The position numbers were made by a program, and so were the translations under genes. A stretch of DNA of 64,000 bases from Thiothrix sp. GTDB taxonomy: Bacteria > Pseudomonadota > Gammaproteobacteria > Thiotrichales > Thiotrichaceae. Positions 27,865 to 37,417 of this stretch are shown here, piece after piece (the stretch's first letter is position 1; each line of letters starts with the position of its first letter). The stretch spans positions 1 to 64,000 of the forward strand of contig NZ_JAQTLS010000021.1 in NCBI RefSeq assembly GCF_028714775.1, in the 5' to 3' direction. The notes beneath the pieces were generated by a model. It was not told where the DNA came from. It did not search any database and saw nothing but the letters and a program-made list of their open reading frames with translations.

Positions 27865-29076
27865 TTAGGTAACGAGGATTTCCAGCATACCAGATACTAC
27901 CAGAAAAGAACCGAAGGCAACCACCCTATCCTGTTTTTCCGCGCTTAAGCGGACAGAATCCCACGCTGACTGAAAATCAGGGTAAAAATGCACGGGCGTT
28001 TGCACACCTGCTTGCTGCATTTTATCCTTGAGAACCTCAGCGCTGGCAGCCCTGTATCCTTGGAGGGGAACCAGATGCCACTCATCCATGTGCCTTGCCA
28101 TTATTTCCACAACCCCGGCAATATCCTTATCTGCGAGTATAGAAAAAATCGCGGATGTTTTTCCATCTATCGGATTTTTTTTCAGCCATAAAGCCAATTC
28201 TGTCGCGGCATGGGGATTATGGGCAACATCTAAGATCACTTCTGGCGCATCCCAGACCTTTTGCATCCGCCCTTGCAAACTCACGGTGCGCAAGCCTTCA
28301 TCAATCGCGGCTTGGCTTACCGGCAATACGCCTTCCAGTTGCCGTAAGGCTGTAACCACACACGCGGCATTTTGGCGCTGCACGTCGCCTTTCAAGGCGG
28401 GTTGTGGAATCCCCTCGGCGGTAAAATCACGTCCGTATTGCAATAATTTTGCCCCGATGCGGGCAGCTTCTGTGGCAATCATCGCCGGGGGTTTGGGGTC
28501 GCCACACACCACCGGTTTGCCTGCACGCATAATCCCAGCTTTTTCGCGCCCAACGGCATCGCGGGTATTGCCCAACCAATCCACATGATCAAGACCAATG
28601 CTGGTGATAACCATGACATCGGCATCCCACAGGTTGCAGGCATCCAAACGTCCGCCCAAGCCAACTTCCAGCACCATGACATCGACATTGGCTTGCAGGA
28701 AACACCAGACTGCTGCCAGCGTGCCAAACTCAAAATACGTCAGCGAAACTTTGCCCCGCGCCTTATCAATCGCCTTAAACGCCGCGCACAAGGTTTCATC
28801 GTCGACAGGTTCGGCATTGATGGCAACACGTTCGTTATAACGCCGCAAGTGCGGGGAGGTGTACGTGCCGACCTTGTAGCCTTGCTGCTGCAAAATCCGC
28901 GTCAGCATGGCACAGGTGGAGCCTTTGCCGTTAGTTCCCCCCACCATAATGACGGGAACGGGCAACTGGAGTAAATCCATACGCCCCGCTACGGTACGGA
29001 TGCGTTCCAAGCCCAGCTTGATGGTCGTCAGGAACTGGTTTTCCTGCCACCGCAACCAATCATCCAGCGTCTTCAC
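27865..29076 (-). CDS. folC: Bifunctional folylpolyglutamate synthase/dihydrofolate synthase
   Basis: A 403-residue Mur-ligase-like enzyme. The ATP loop is [15 protein letters not shown] at about 44-58, followed by [12 protein letters not shown] and [12 protein letters not shown]. It adds glutamate to dihydropteroate and folates in the cytosol. Its ATG overlaps the accD stop by 4 bases, the standard accD-folC coupling. An 87-base gap to the SPOR gene has no clear terminator. Confidence 0.93.
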   Translation of the reverse strand: MKTLDDWLRWQENQFLTTIKLGLERIRTVAGRMDLLQLPVPVIMVGGTNGKGSTCAMLTRILQQQGYKVGTYTSPHLRRYNERVAINAEPVDDETLCAAFKAIDKARGKVSLTYFEFGTLAAVWCFLQANVDVMVLEVGLGGRLDACNLWDADVMVITSIGLDHVDWLGNTRDAVGREKAGIMRAGKPVVCGDPKPPAMIATEAARIGAKLLQYGRDFTAEGIPQPALKGDVQRQNAACVVTALRQLEGVLPVSQAAIDEGLRTVSLQGRMQKVWDAPEVILDVAHNPHAATELALWLKKNPIDGKTSAIFSILADKDIAGVVEIMARHMDEWHLVPLQGYRAASAEVLKDKMQQAGVQTPVHFYPDFQSAWDSVRLSAEKQDRVVAFGSFLVVSGMLEILVT

Positions 29077-29966
29077 GCCGCGACCAAAGCATCCTGATGG
29101 ATGGGGCTGGATTTGTGTTGCATGATGGAAACCAAATCAGCGATGGTTTCGCGCATGTCACGGCGGTGCACGATCATGTCAATCGCGCCCTTTTCTTGTA
29201 GGAATTCGCTGCGTTGGAAACCTTCGGGGAGTTTTTCACGCACGGTCTGTTCAATGACGCGCGGCCCAGCGAAACCAATCAATGCTTTGGGTTCAGCAAT
29301 GTGTAAATCCCCCAACATCGCGAAACTGGCAGAAACACCGCCCATGGTCGGATCAGTCAGCACCGAAATGAACGGGATACCTTTTTCGCTCAAACGGGTC
29401 AGCACCGCACTGGTTTTGGACATCTGCATCAGCGAGAACAGCGCTTCTTGCATCCGCGCCCCGCCACTGGCAGCAAAGCAGATGTAAGGGATTTTCTGCG
29501 CCATTGCCGCCTCCGCCCCGCGCACAAAACGTTCGCCGACCACGGAACCCATCGAGCCGCCCATGAAACGGAAATCAAATGCCGCCGCCACCAATGGCAC
29601 ACCCAACACCGTGCCTTTCATCACGATCAGCGCGTCTTTTTCGCCGGTATCTTTTTGTGCTGCTACCAAACGGTCTTTGTATTTTTTGGTGTCGCGGAAC
29701 TTGAGCATGTCAGTCGGGGCAACGTTTGCGCCGATTTCCTCACGCCCTGCCGGGTCAAGAAACACTTCCAAACGCCGCCGCCCAGATAAGCGCATGTGGT
29801 GGTTGCACTTGGGGCAAACGTCCAGATTGCGCTCCAACTCCGCCCGGTACAGCACGGCTTGGCAGGCGGGGCATTGATGCCACAAGCCTTCCGGGATGGA
29901 TTTCTTTTCGGTATTGGTCGCATCGGTGCGGATGCGCGATGGCAGCAGTTTTTCAAACCAGCTCAT
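29073..29966 (-). CDS. accD: Acetyl-CoA carboxylase carboxyltransferase subunit beta
   Basis: A 297-residue protein of normal length. The N-terminal zinc ribbon is CPACQAVLY ... CPKCNHHM, about residues 33-57, and the crotonase-fold carboxyltransferase domain follows with [16 protein letters not shown] and [13 protein letters not shown]. With AccA it transfers CO2 from carboxybiotin to acetyl-CoA, the first step of fatty acid synthesis. It follows trpA by about 22 bases and overlaps folC, a conserved gammaproteobacterial arrangement. Confidence 0.96.
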   Translation of the reverse strand: MSWFEKLLPSRIRTDATNTEKKSIPEGLWHQCPACQAVLYRAELERNLDVCPKCNHHMRLSGRRRLEVFLDPAGREEIGANVAPTDMLKFRDTKKYKDRLVAAQKDTGEKDALIVMKGTVLGVPLVAAAFDFRFMGGSMGSVVGERFVRGAEAAMAQKIPYICFAASGGARMQEALFSLMQMSKTSAVLTRLSEKGIPFISVLTDPTMGGVSASFAMLGDLHIAEPKALIGFAGPRVIEQTVREKLPEGFQRSEFLQEKGAIDMIVHRRDMRETIADLVSIMQHKSSPIHQDALVAA

Positions 29967-29988
29967 GTTTTCTGTTTACCCCTAAATA

Positions 29989-30792
29989 TCAAGCATCCAT
30001 CGCGGTGCGCATGGAGGCCAGCAAGTCACTGATGTTGTTCATGATAACAGCATGATCGGCGGGTGTCGCTTCGATCTGCTTGATGATCGCACTGCCTACC
30101 ACCACTGCGTCGGCAACTTTAGCGACAGCGGCAGCGGTTTGCGCATCCTTAATCCCGAAACCCACGCCCAGCGGCAAATCGGTATGTTCACGGATTTGCG
30201 CAATGCGTTCGGCAACTTGCCCAACGTCCAGCGTGTTCGCCCCGGTCACGCCTTTCAGCGACACGTAGTAAATGAAACCGCCGCCCGCTTCCGCCACGGT
30301 TTTGATACGCACGTTCGGGGTCGTCGGCGACAACAGGAAGATCGGGTCAATGCCATGCGCACGGAATAACGGCAGTACGCCCACGCCCTCTTCCGGCGGC
30401 AAATCGACCGTCAATGCACCATCGACGCCAGCAGTTTCGGCGGCTTGGGCAAATTCGGCGTAACCCATGATTTCAATCGGGTTCAAATAACCCATCAGCA
30501 CCACGGGGGTGGTCTGGTTGGTTTGGCGGAATTCAGCCACCATGCCGAGGATGTCGTGCAGGCTGGTGTTATGCAGTAAGGCGCGTTCGTGCGCTTGCTG
30601 GATCGTCGGGCCATCCGCCATCGGGTCGGAAAACGGCACGCCCAACTCAATGATGTCAGCGCCCGCTGCCACCATGCGGTGCATCAAGGGCACGGTAATC
30701 GACGGGTGCGGGTCGCCAGCCGTGACGTAAGGGATCAGCGCGGTTTTACCCTGTGCTTTCAGGGCAGCAAAACAAGCGGCAATGCGGCTCAT
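29989..30792 (-). CDS. trpA: Tryptophan synthase alpha chain
   Basis: A 267-residue TIM-barrel protein. [17 protein letters not shown] at about 49-65 holds the catalytic glutamate and aspartate, and GVTGANTLD plus GFGIKDAQ form the phosphate-binding loops. It splits indole-3-glycerol phosphate and channels indole to TrpB. Its ATG overlaps the trpB stop by 4 bases. Confidence 0.97.
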   Translation of the reverse strand: MSRIAACFAALKAQGKTALIPYVTAGDPHPSITVPLMHRMVAAGADIIELGVPFSDPMADGPTIQQAHERALLHNTSLHDILGMVAEFRQTNQTTPVVLMGYLNPIEIMGYAEFAQAAETAGVDGALTVDLPPEEGVGVLPLFRAHGIDPIFLLSPTTPNVRIKTVAEAGGGFIYYVSLKGVTGANTLDVGQVAERIAQIREHTDLPLGVGFGIKDAQTAAAVAKVADAVVVGSAIIKQIEATPADHAVIMNNISDLLASMRTAMDA

Positions 30793-32003
30793 AGGGTAAT
30801 CCCCTCCAGACGGGCGATGGTGTTGATGTCCTTGTCACCACGACCGGACAGGTTGACGATAATGCTTTGGTCTTTACTCATGGTCGGCGCAAGTTTCATC
30901 GCGTAAGCCAGCGCGTGGCTGCTTTCCAGCGCGGGGATAATGCCTTCGATGCGGGTTAAGGCGTGGAAGCCTTGCATCGCTTCCGCATCCGTCACCGACA
31001 CGTAGTTGGCACGACCGATGTCTTTCAACCAAGCGTGTTCGGGGCCGACACCGGGGTAGTCCAATCCGGCGGAAATCGAATGGGTTTCGATGATTTGCCC
31101 GTTGGGGTCTTCCATCAGATAGGTACGGTTGCCGTGCAAGACGCCCGGTTTGCCTGCGCATAGCGGGGCAGCATGTTTGCCAGTTTCGATGCCGTCACCG
31201 CCTGCTTCCACGCCGTAAATGGCGACGGATTCATCCGCGAGGAAGGGGTGAAACAAGCCGATAGCGTTGGAACCACCACCAACACAAGCAACCAGCGCAT
31301 CCGGCAAACGCCCTTCCTGTTCCAGAATCTGTTGGCGTGCTTCACGACCGATCACGGATTGGAAGTCGCGTACCATTGCGGGATAGGGGTGGGGGCCTGC
31401 GACCGTGCCGATGATATAGAAAGTGTCATCGACATTTGTTACCCAATCGCGCATCGCTTCGTTCAAAGCGTCTTTCAGGGTTTTGGAGCCGGACGTGACG
31501 GGCACGACGGTTGCACCCAGCAATTTCATGCGGAACACGTTCGGCGCTTGGCGTTGCACGTCTTCCGCGCCCATGTAGACCACGCATTCCAAACCAAGGC
31601 GGGCAGCGATGGTGGCGGAGGCAACACCGTGCTGGCCTGCACCCGTTTCAGCGATAATGCGCTTCTTGCCCATGAATTTGGCGAGCAGCGCTTGACCGAT
31701 GGTGTTGTTGATCTTGTGAGCGCCCGTGTGGTTCAGGTCTTCGCGTTTGAGGTAGACTTTTGCCCCACCGAGTTCGCGTGTCCAGCGTTCCGCCAGATAC
31801 AGGGGGCTGGGGCGACCGACGTAATATTTCAGGTCACGGTCAAACTCAGCCTGAAAAGCAGGGTCATTTTTGAGCTGCTCGTAGGCTTGTTCGAGTTCGT
31901 AGATTGGCTCCATCAGCGTTTCCGCGACGAAACGCCCGCCGTATGCGCCAAAGTGCCCTGCTTTGTCTGGCATGGCGTTCCAGTTGAATTCGCTGAATTT
32001 CAC
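30789..32003 (-). CDS. trpB: Tryptophan synthase beta chain
   Basis: A 404-residue PLP enzyme. The PLP lysine lies in [14 protein letters not shown], and GGGSNAIG binds the cofactor phosphate. It joins indole with serine to give tryptophan. It heads the trpB-trpA-accD-folC-SPOR-cvpA transcript. No trpF gene precedes it as in many relatives; a TIR-FGE gene lies upstream on the same strand instead, 245 bases away. No trp leader peptide or attenuator was recognised in the gap. Confidence 0.97.
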   Translation of the reverse strand: MKFSEFNWNAMPDKAGHFGAYGGRFVAETLMEPIYELEQAYEQLKNDPAFQAEFDRDLKYYVGRPSPLYLAERWTRELGGAKVYLKREDLNHTGAHKINNTIGQALLAKFMGKKRIIAETGAGQHGVASATIAARLGLECVVYMGAEDVQRQAPNVFRMKLLGATVVPVTSGSKTLKDALNEAMRDWVTNVDDTFYIIGTVAGPHPYPAMVRDFQSVIGREARQQILEQEGRLPDALVACVGGGSNAIGLFHPFLADESVAIYGVEAGGDGIETGKHAAPLCAGKPGVLHGNRTYLMEDPNGQIIETHSISAGLDYPGVGPEHAWLKDIGRANYVSVTDAEAMQGFHALTRIEGIIPALESSHALAYAMKLAPTMSKDQSIIVNLSGRGDKDINTIARLEGITL

Positions 32004-32137
32004 TTAACCTGCGCTCCTGCGTGTCGGTCGTAAAAACCGGGTAAGTTACCATAAGGCAGGAAACCTATCTATGTGATCGTGCAGGAAACGAATTTCCGGT
32101 TCGCCCGTTCCTCCAGAAAATCCGTAAAATGGCGTCG

Positions 32138-32157
32138 GCAGGGGCTTTCGCCCCTGC
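32138..32157 (-). other. GC-rich 8-bp hairpin with GAAA tetraloop downstream of the TIR-FGE gene
   Basis: Read on the coding (-) strand this is GCAGGGGC-GAAA-GCCCCTGC, a perfect 8-bp stem. No T tract follows on either strand, so it is a poor terminator. GC-rich 7-10 bp stems with GRNA tetraloops downstream of the variable repeat are part of target recognition in diversity-generating retroelements, as known from Bordetella phage BPP-1. It lies about 91 bases after the stop of the TIR-FGE gene, farther than in that phage. The rest of 32004-32248 holds no convincing gene. Confidence 0.55.
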
Positions 32158-32248
32158 ACCCCAAAGATGCGCCCCAACTGCCAGCCCTCCCGGTCAAGCG
32201 CATCCACACCCATGTAAGCGGTGGCACTGCCCCACAAAGGTGAAAGGG

Positions 32249-32370
32249 CTAAAGAGTCCTGGCAGCGCGAAAACCAAAGTAGTAGCTTCGGTTGCCGGGC
32301 GGGCCGTAGTAGCGGTCAGCAGAACGCAACCCCAGAGGTAAGTTGCCCCAAGACCCCCCGCGCAACACAC
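32249..32370 (-). other. Candidate variable repeat at the 3' end of the TIR-FGE gene
   Basis: The final 40 codons encode RVLRGGSWGNLPLGLRSAD, then RYYGPPGNRSYYFGFRAAR. Four TAC codons plus AAC, GAC, AGC and GGC cluster at the positions where DGR template repeats usually carry AAC codons, while the framework residues (GGSW, LR, GFR) are the conserved lectin-fold ones. This is the expected outcome of adenine-specific mutagenesis, but no template repeat or reverse transcriptase lies in the window, so it remains inference. Confidence 0.45.
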
Positions 32371-33517
32371 GCGACGCATTCGCGTCGCAGCCCTTGACTG
32401 GAGTGCCAGCGGCGGGAGCATCCTTGTAACTGTCCACATAACAGTCTTCCACCCACTGCAACACGTTGCCGTTCATGTCATACAAACCAAACGGATTGGC
32501 GGCAAAACTACGGACAGGGGATGTTTGCTTGTTATCCCATTGGCTTCCACAACCATCACAATTGGCATTATTCTTACCGATGCTGTTGCCCCACGCATAG
32601 GCAGTAGATGTGCCTGCACGGGCGGCATACTCCCATTCGGCTTCGGTTGGCAGACGGTAATTTTTACCTGATTCCTTCCCCAACCATTGGAGATAGGTTT
32701 GCGCATCGTTCCAACTGACATTAATCACCGGACGGTTGCCACGTCCCCAGCCGCTATCCTCCGCATGGGGACAGGCTTTGGCTTTTTCGCAGGCATCCCA
32801 TTGCTCGAAGGTCACATCCGTTGCCGCTAATTGGAATGCACGGATGCTGACTTCGTGGGCGGGCTTTTCATCGCCATAACAACCACCTTCCACATCATCG
32901 CGTTTGGGATCGCAGCCCATCGTGAACGTGCCAGCGGGAATGTTGACCATTTCTGGTTCAAGTGGCTGGACTGGGTGTTGTTTCACATAAATAGTTGCGC
33001 CTACCGCAAGCGAGATAGCGGCAATACTGGTAAGCACTAAGCCTTTGCGGGATTTGGTTGGCAGTTTAGCTGCAACATACTGAGGTTGCCGTTGTGGCTG
33101 GGGCTGAGGTGGCGGGTCAAACGGCTTGCCGACCAGCTCGCTGATCTTTTCGGCGAGCCGGACAAATTCGGGGTGATCAGTTTTGCCGTCCCAACGGGCG
33201 AAATTTCCCGTCTGGCGCATGGTGAAGCCAACCGGGATGTCCACCGCATCAATCTGGATCGGCAGCAATATTTTGCGCTGCTTGCCGATGTTAGCCTCTT
33301 CCAGCACCCATTCGGAATTGACTGAAGCTTTCGACCACACCACCACGACGCACTTGCAGGAGCGGATGGCGCGGTCAATCTTTTGGCTCCAATGATCGCC
33401 AATTTCAATCGTGCGGTGATCCCAAAACACTGACCAGCCTTGCTGCTCCAAAGCGTGGAACAAGCGTTGCAAACGCTCACGGTCTTGGGTCGAATAACTG
33501 AGGAAAATGTCGTGCAT
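32249..33517 (-). CDS. TIR - transmembrane - FGE-sulfatase (formylglycine-generating-enzyme fold) protein
   Basis: A 422-residue protein. Residues 1-130 are a TIR domain (DIFLSYSTQDRERL; WSVFWDHRTIEIGDHW; NSEWVLEEANIGK with the candidate catalytic Glu at 73-74). A proline-rich linker leads to one membrane helix at about 159-178, and residues 188-422 form an FGE-sulfatase/C-type-lectin fold domain (VNIPAGTFTMG; NVSWNDAQTYLQWL; RLPTEAEWEYAARAG; NGNVLQWVED; RVLRGGSW). Bacterial TIR domains are typically NAD-consuming or signalling modules in immunity. The C-terminal RGGSW...GFRAAR segment is where retroelements diversify such folds. No neighbours suggest a metabolic role. The ATG at 33517 begins directly with the TIR fold. 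Confidence 0.88.
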   Translation of the reverse strand: MHDIFLSYSTQDRERLQRLFHALEQQGWSVFWDHRTIEIGDHWSQKIDRAIRSCKCVVVVWSKASVNSEWVLEEANIGKQRKILLPIQIDAVDIPVGFTMRQTGNFARWDGKTDHPEFVRLAEKISELVGKPFDPPPQPQPQRQPQYVAAKLPTKSRKGLVLTSIAAISLAVGATIYVKQHPVQPLEPEMVNIPAGTFTMGCDPKRDDVEGGCYGDEKPAHEVSIRAFQLAATDVTFEQWDACEKAKACPHAEDSGWGRGNRPVINVSWNDAQTYLQWLGKESGKNYRLPTEAEWEYAARAGTSTAYAWGNSIGKNNANCDGCGSQWDNKQTSPVRSFAANPFGLYDMNGNVLQWVEDCYVDSYKDAPAAGTPVKGCDANASRVLRGGSWGNLPLGLRSADRYYGPPGNRSYYFGFRAARTL

Positions 33518-33600
33518 ACGGCTTACTGAGGGTTGGCTCCGGTAGGGGCATAATAAACCATATCCGCTGGGGTTTCTTCAGAATACGATTTCGCCACCCC

Positions 33601-34053
33601 TTACTGGGTTTGCGGCTTATGCATCGGTAACGCGCAGAAAGTCGTGCACTGCGTGTTACCCGCGACGGTCGCTTGCACAGCAGGCGTTGCAGGTGCAGCG
33701 GCAACAACAGGCGCAGAAACGGGGGCTTTCTTACGTTTTACACGATGTTTCTTCACTGGCGCTGGTGCAGGCTCAGGAACGGCAACTGCTACGGGGGCTG
33801 GCATTGCTGCCAACATGACGGGTTCTTGCTGCGGGGCTTCCACGCGGATCGCCGCTTTCGGTGCTGCTGGCGCTGGGGTTGGCGCTGCATCACTCGCGGT
33901 GGAAACTTCCTTATCACCACTAAATGGGTTCAGGCTCGACAAAGCGGAAACGGAACTGGATGCCACGTTTGACACCGTTGAACAGCCCGACAACAAGGCC
34001 GTTGCGAACATAACTGCGGCAGACCACCGCAGGGATTTGTATTGTTGCTTCAT
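33601..34053 (-). CDS. Small Ala/Pro-rich lipoprotein, unknown function
   Basis: About 150 residues from the ATG at 34053, chosen because it gives a lipoprotein signal (MKQQYKSLRWSAAVMFATALLSGC) with lipobox LLSGC and because AGAACCCC-type purine-rich sequence precedes it; a longer frame starts at 34125. The mature part is Ser/Ala/Pro-rich with a basic patch (KKHRVKRKKAP) and a C-terminal CTTFC pair. No family is recognised. The low-complexity stretch suggests a spacer reaching through the periplasm. A 15-base palindrome lies upstream at 34102-34116. Confidence 0.65.
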   Translation of the reverse strand: MKQQYKSLRWSAAVMFATALLSGCSTVSNVASSSVSALSSLNPFSGDKEVSTASDAAPTPAPAAPKAAIRVEAPQQEPVMLAAMPAPVAVAVPEPAPAPVKKHRVKRKKAPVSAPVVAAAPATPAVQATVAGNTQCTTFCALPMHKPQTQ

Positions 34054-34101
34054 GAGGGGTTCTCCCGATCTAACTTTTGTATGTAAGGACACTGCCACTA
34101 A

Positions 34102-34116
34102 GCACAAAATTTGTGC
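34102..34116. promoter_or_regulatory. Perfect palindrome upstream of the lipoprotein gene, possible operator
   Basis: GCACAAAATTTGTGC is a perfect 7+1+7 palindrome about 49 bases before the lipoprotein start codon. Its symmetry and place fit a dimeric regulator site, but no regulator can be named and it could be chance in an AT-rich gap. Confidence 0.3.
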
Positions 34117-34136
34117 ACGACTCATTGGAGTGTAGC

Positions 34137-34176
34137 AAAAAAGTCACACTTTTGTAGGGAAAAACACGCAAAAGTG
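34137..34176 (-). terminator. Factor-independent terminator after the rhodanese gene
   Basis: On the - strand an 8-bp stem CACTTTTG/CAAAAGTG (34169-34176 and 34147-34154) with a 14-base loop is followed by TGACTTTTTT. It lies just downstream of the rhodanese stop and should end the dsrN-dsrR-kinase-regulator-rhodanese transcript. Confidence 0.65.
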
Positions 34177-34193
34177 GGGAGCATGTCAGAACT

Positions 34194-34667
34194 TTAATCT
34201 TTGGGCTTCATCTGCTCAGGGCTAACTGGCGGGTCGAGTTCCTGTTCGGCGGTATCCACATCCACTTGGATGCCGTCGGCATTGAATAACGGCAGCTCGT
34301 AATCGTTCCAACCACGGATGCCGGTTTTCATCGAATACACCTGCTGGTAGCCCATCCATTGCAGGGTCATCGCCGCCAACGCCGTGCGGTTGCCCGAACG
34401 GCACACCAATACCACGGGCTTGTCGCGTGCCTGCACCAATGCCGGAATGGTTTCGGAATAGCCCCAATCGCACGCTGTTTCAAGGACACCGCGCGGCACA
34501 TGCAGGGAACCTTGGATGAAACCGGCGGCATATTCGTCCACTTCACGGATGTCCACAATCATCAGCGCCGGGTCGGTCTGACGCATGTCATCCACGTCCC
34601 ACGGCATCAATTCACGGATTTGGGGCAAAGCATCGGCGACCAGCGCCGCAAAGGTTTTCTGGGTCAT
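34194..34667 (-). CDS. Rhodanese-domain protein (sulfurtransferase)
   Basis: A 157-residue single-domain rhodanese. MIVDIREVDEYAAGFIQGSLHVPRG gives the fold (split at 36-48 and 49-60), and the active loop is CRSGNRT with the persulfide cysteine C89. No signal peptide is present, so it acts in the cytosol. It follows a NarXL-type two-component pair and dsrR/dsrN, so a role in handling persulfide sulfur during sulfur oxidation is plausible. The short acidic tail (QELDPPVSPEQM) is unremarkable. Confidence 0.85.
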   Translation of the reverse strand: MTQKTFAALVADALPQIRELMPWDVDDMRQTDPALMIVDIREVDEYAAGFIQGSLHVPRGVLETACDWGYSETIPALVQARDKPVVLVCRSGNRTALAAMTLQWMGYQQVYSMKTGIRGWNDYELPLFNADGIQVDVDTAEQELDPPVSPEQMKPKD

Positions 34668-34694
34668 GGGAACTTTAATCTACCTGAAAGCTAA

Positions 34695-35366
34695 TTATTG
34701 GGCGTTAGCTGCCTCAACGCGGATGCCATGTTCCACCGCCATAACGGCAGCGGTAATACGCGAGCTGACATTGAGCTTGCGCAGGATGGCCTTCACATGC
34801 AATTTGACCGTACCGTCAGAAATGCCAAGGTTGCGGGCAATAACCTTGTTGCTTTGGCCTTCCGCCAGCAGGGTGAGGATTTCGTATTCACGCGGGGTAA
34901 GCTCGGAAAACGGATTGGCGATTTTGTCTTCCTGCGCACGGCTATCGCCGCCCTGCACTACCCGAGCGAGAACCGGGGCGAGTTCGGGGGCAACCACGGT
35001 TTTTCCCGCCAGTATTTCACGCAGTGCCACCACCAATTCATCCGGCTCAATGTCTTTCAGCAAGTAACCGCGTGCGCCGCTGCGTAAGGCTTCCACCAAA
35101 TCATTTTCATTGCTGCTAGTGGTCAACATAACCACACGCAGGTTGGGGTGATTTTTGCGTAATTGGCGCAAAACGTTGAGGCCGTCCATTTGCGGCATCC
35201 GCATATCCAGCAGCACGATGTCCGGCATGAACGTGGTCGCGGCTGCCAGACCTTCCTCCCCACTCCCCACGGCGGCAACAACGCGGATGCCACGCCGGGT
35301 CAGCAAGTCTTCCAGACCTGCACGGAACAGGGTGTGGTCGTCAATCAGCAGTACTTTTTCGTTCAT
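34695..35366 (-). CDS. NarL/FixJ-family response regulator
   Basis: A 223-residue regulator. The receiver has LLIDDHTLFR (6-15) and the phosphorylation site D54 in VLLDMRMPQMDG. The C-terminal LuxR-type helix-turn-helix is LTPREYEILTLLAEGQSNKV, then IARNLGISDGTVKLHV. It is the partner of the kinase encoded directly upstream. The target genes are unknown; neighbouring sulfur-oxidation genes are the obvious candidates. Confidence 0.93.
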   Translation of the reverse strand: MNEKVLLIDDHTLFRAGLEDLLTRRGIRVVAAVGSGEEGLAAATTFMPDIVLLDMRMPQMDGLNVLRQLRKNHPNLRVVMLTTSSNENDLVEALRSGARGYLLKDIEPDELVVALREILAGKTVVAPELAPVLARVVQGGDSRAQEDKIANPFSELTPREYEILTLLAEGQSNKVIARNLGISDGTVKLHVKAILRKLNVSSRITAAVMAVEHGIRVEAANAQ

Positions 35367-35391
35367 GTGTCGTCGCTTGTGATGTATTCGG

Positions 35392-37101
35392 TCATGCTAC
35401 GGGATGCCTCCCTACCAGATCAGAGAGCTTTTTGGCAGGGGGTGCATCGAAATTTAACTGTATGAGTGTACCCTCACCCGGCTCACTTTCAAACTGAATC
35501 TCGCCACCCATGCGTTCAGCGCGTTCCTGCATGATGCGTAGACCAATGTGTTCGCCGGTCGTTGGGTCGGGTTCTGGCAAGGGGTCTGGCAAGCCAATAC
35601 CGTCATCTTCAATGAGAATGCTGCACCGCCCCTCCTCAGAACTGTACATGAGGATACGCACGGTGGCGGCTTGGCTGTGCTTACGCGCATTGGTGAGCGA
35701 CTCTTGCACGATGCGGATCGCTTCCAATTCGGTTTCGCGCGGCAAATCTTTCAAATGCCAGTTGTGGTAAAAGAAGACTTCCAAACCAGTTTCTTGGCGG
35801 AAACGTTCAGTCAGGCGTTCCACCGCCCGCAATACCCCTTTGCCATCAATCGGGGCGCGGAAATGGGTAATCAGGCTACGTAATTCACCGTAGGCTTCGT
35901 CGATGGTATTTTCCAAGCCTTCCAATTCTTGCCAGATGACGGACTCATCGCCCCGGTTGAGGGAGTCGTCAAACAAACGTACCTTGAAACGCAAACTGGC
36001 TAGGGTTTGGGCAAGGGAATCATGCAGCTCGTGCGCCATGCGGGTACGTTCTTCCATGATCGACAAGGTGCGGGTATCTTCGTCACTGCTGGCTTTTTCA
36101 ATCGCCATGCCTAAGTGCCGCCCAATACTGATCAGCAATTCATCATCTTCCTGCCGGTCATAGCGACCTATGGGGATGAATAGGTTGTAAACCCCCAAAA
36201 TACGCTCGCGGTACTGCAAAGGGATCGCCAGCATCTCGACATCGTTCCGACCTTCACATAATTCCTTACCAATGATGCGGCTGCATTGCGAAATATCAGA
36301 ACGCACCTTGATTTCGCATTCCGTCGCCGCCCGCCCGCACAAACAGTTAGGGATTGGCAGGGAATCTTCCAGTGCCTCTGCTTCTTCGGTCAGGCCAATG
36401 CTGGCAACCAAGCGCATATTGCCGTCTTTATCCAGCAGGCGCACGGTGGCGGCTTCGGCATTCACCACGTCTTTGAGGGTAAACAGGAAGCGGTTGAGCA
36501 AGTCTTCGAGGCTATCGGCGCGGTTGAGGCAGCTTGCGACTTCATACAAGACCCCCAGATAACGCTGTTTCTGTTCGATGTATTTTTCTTGGCGGCTCAA
36601 ACGCTGTTGCTGCATCCGCGACAGCGCCTGATAGTCTTCGGTGATGGCATTAATTTGTTCGCGGATTTTGCGTGACGGGCAGGACTTCCCGAAAACCGGC
36701 ATCCGCGCCGTCAAGTCGCCCTTACGCAAACGGATTGCCCAACGGGAAAGCTCACTGCCAAAGTGGGAAAATTCCCGCCATACCCAGTAAAGCAAGGTCA
36801 GCACCCCACCACCCGACACCAGCCACAACCCCGTCATCACCGGAGCCAACCAGCCGTATTTAACCCCGGAACTGACCGCCCAGAAATACACCGCACCAAT
36901 CAGGGTAAACAGGAAAAACAGCACCACCACACTCAGTTGCGCCTGCCACGGCAAATCAATGACCGGGCGGCCTTCCTGATTTGCCCAGTACATTTGCCGG
37001 GGCGTGAATTCAGCCCCGTCCCCCTCGTCGGTCTTGGGGGGCGCAGTTACCTTGCGCGGCTCGGGTGCTTTTGGCTGAAAGTTGATGACGTGCTCTTCCA
37101 C
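35392..37101 (-). CDS. NarX-like sensor histidine kinase (two TM, GAF, HisKA_3)
   Basis: About 569 residues from a GTG at 37101 (product MEEHVINFQPK); an ATG at 37182 would overlap dsrR by 77 bases. Two membrane helices near residues 57-77 and 85-110 are joined by a very short external loop, so sensing is probably internal. A linker, a GAF domain and a HisKA_3/HATPase core follow, with the phosphorylated His in RMAHELHDSLAQ. The GAF region holds five cysteines (PNCLCGRAA..C..QC..LC), which could bind a metal or iron-sulfur cluster or sense redox. The partner regulator is the next gene, 25 bases on. Confidence 0.85.
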   Translation of the reverse strand: MEEHVINFQPKAPEPRKVTAPPKTDEGDGAEFTPRQMYWANQEGRPVIDLPWQAQLSVVVLFFLFTLIGAVYFWAVSSGVKYGWLAPVMTGLWLVSGGGVLTLLYWVWREFSHFGSELSRWAIRLRKGDLTARMPVFGKSCPSRKIREQINAITEDYQALSRMQQQRLSRQEKYIEQKQRYLGVLYEVASCLNRADSLEDLLNRFLFTLKDVVNAEAATVRLLDKDGNMRLVASIGLTEEAEALEDSLPIPNCLCGRAATECEIKVRSDISQCSRIIGKELCEGRNDVEMLAIPLQYRERILGVYNLFIPIGRYDRQEDDELLISIGRHLGMAIEKASSDEDTRTLSIMEERTRMAHELHDSLAQTLASLRFKVRLFDDSLNRGDESVIWQELEGLENTIDEAYGELRSLITHFRAPIDGKGVLRAVERLTERFRQETGLEVFFYHNWHLKDLPRETELEAIRIVQESLTNARKHSQAATVRILMYSSEEGRCSILIEDDGIGLPDPLPEPDPTTGEHIGLRIMQERAERMGGEIQFESEPGEGTLIQLNFDAPPAKKLSDLVGRHPVA

Positions 37102-37105
37102 TGCA

Positions 37106-37417
37106 TTATGCCTGTGGTGGGCTGTAGCTAGGGTCGTTGGGATTAAGGAAAATAAATTCCAGCTTGCCGTCGAGGTCAACAAAATCCAGTGTCATACCAT
37201 TCACCAAGGGTTGGGAATCTGCCGCCACCACCAGTGTTACGCCCTCGGCTTCCACGGTTTGGTCGCCGTCCTGTTGCTGGTCATCAAAGCCCATCAGGTA
37301 ATGGAATGTGCCATCCGCTTTCTGCCGGACAGCAATGCGCAAAGGCATACCAATAGCGTCACCCTGTACGGACGCAGTGCGGATTTGGGAGGCTGCCTGT
37401 GCTGTGACTGTAATCAT
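37106..37417 (-). CDS. dsrR: IscA/HesB-like protein without cysteines, DsrR type
   Basis: A 103-residue A-type scaffold fold (TAQAASQIR; PLRIAVRQKADGTFHYLMGFDD; LDFVDLDGKLEFIFLNPNDP). The three cysteines that IscA uses to bind Fe-S are absent; the whole protein has no Cys. That is the defining feature of DsrR of Allochromatium vinosum, which is encoded next to dsrN. It overlaps dsrN by 4 bases, matching the dsrN-dsrR order there. DsrR is thought to influence dsr expression post-transcriptionally. Small size and context make DsrR much more likely than ErpA/IscA. Confidence 0.82.
   Translation of the reverse strand: MITVTAQAASQIRTASVQGDAIGMPLRIAVRQKADGTFHYLMGFDDQQQDGDQTVEAEGVTLVVAADSQPLVNGMTLDFVDLDGKLEFIFLNPNDPSYSPPQA

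Noticed and set aside
31173..32033. 286-residue + strand frame opposite trpB
   Set aside because: Shadow of a high-GC coding region; trpB is unambiguous.
32046..32237. 63-residue - strand frame between trpB and the TIR-FGE gene
   Set aside because: No ribosome-binding site or domain; it spans the GAAA hairpin, so a recognition or spacer role is likelier than a gene.
37106..37417. IscA/ErpA-type Fe-S carrier
   Set aside because: All three cluster-binding cysteines are missing.
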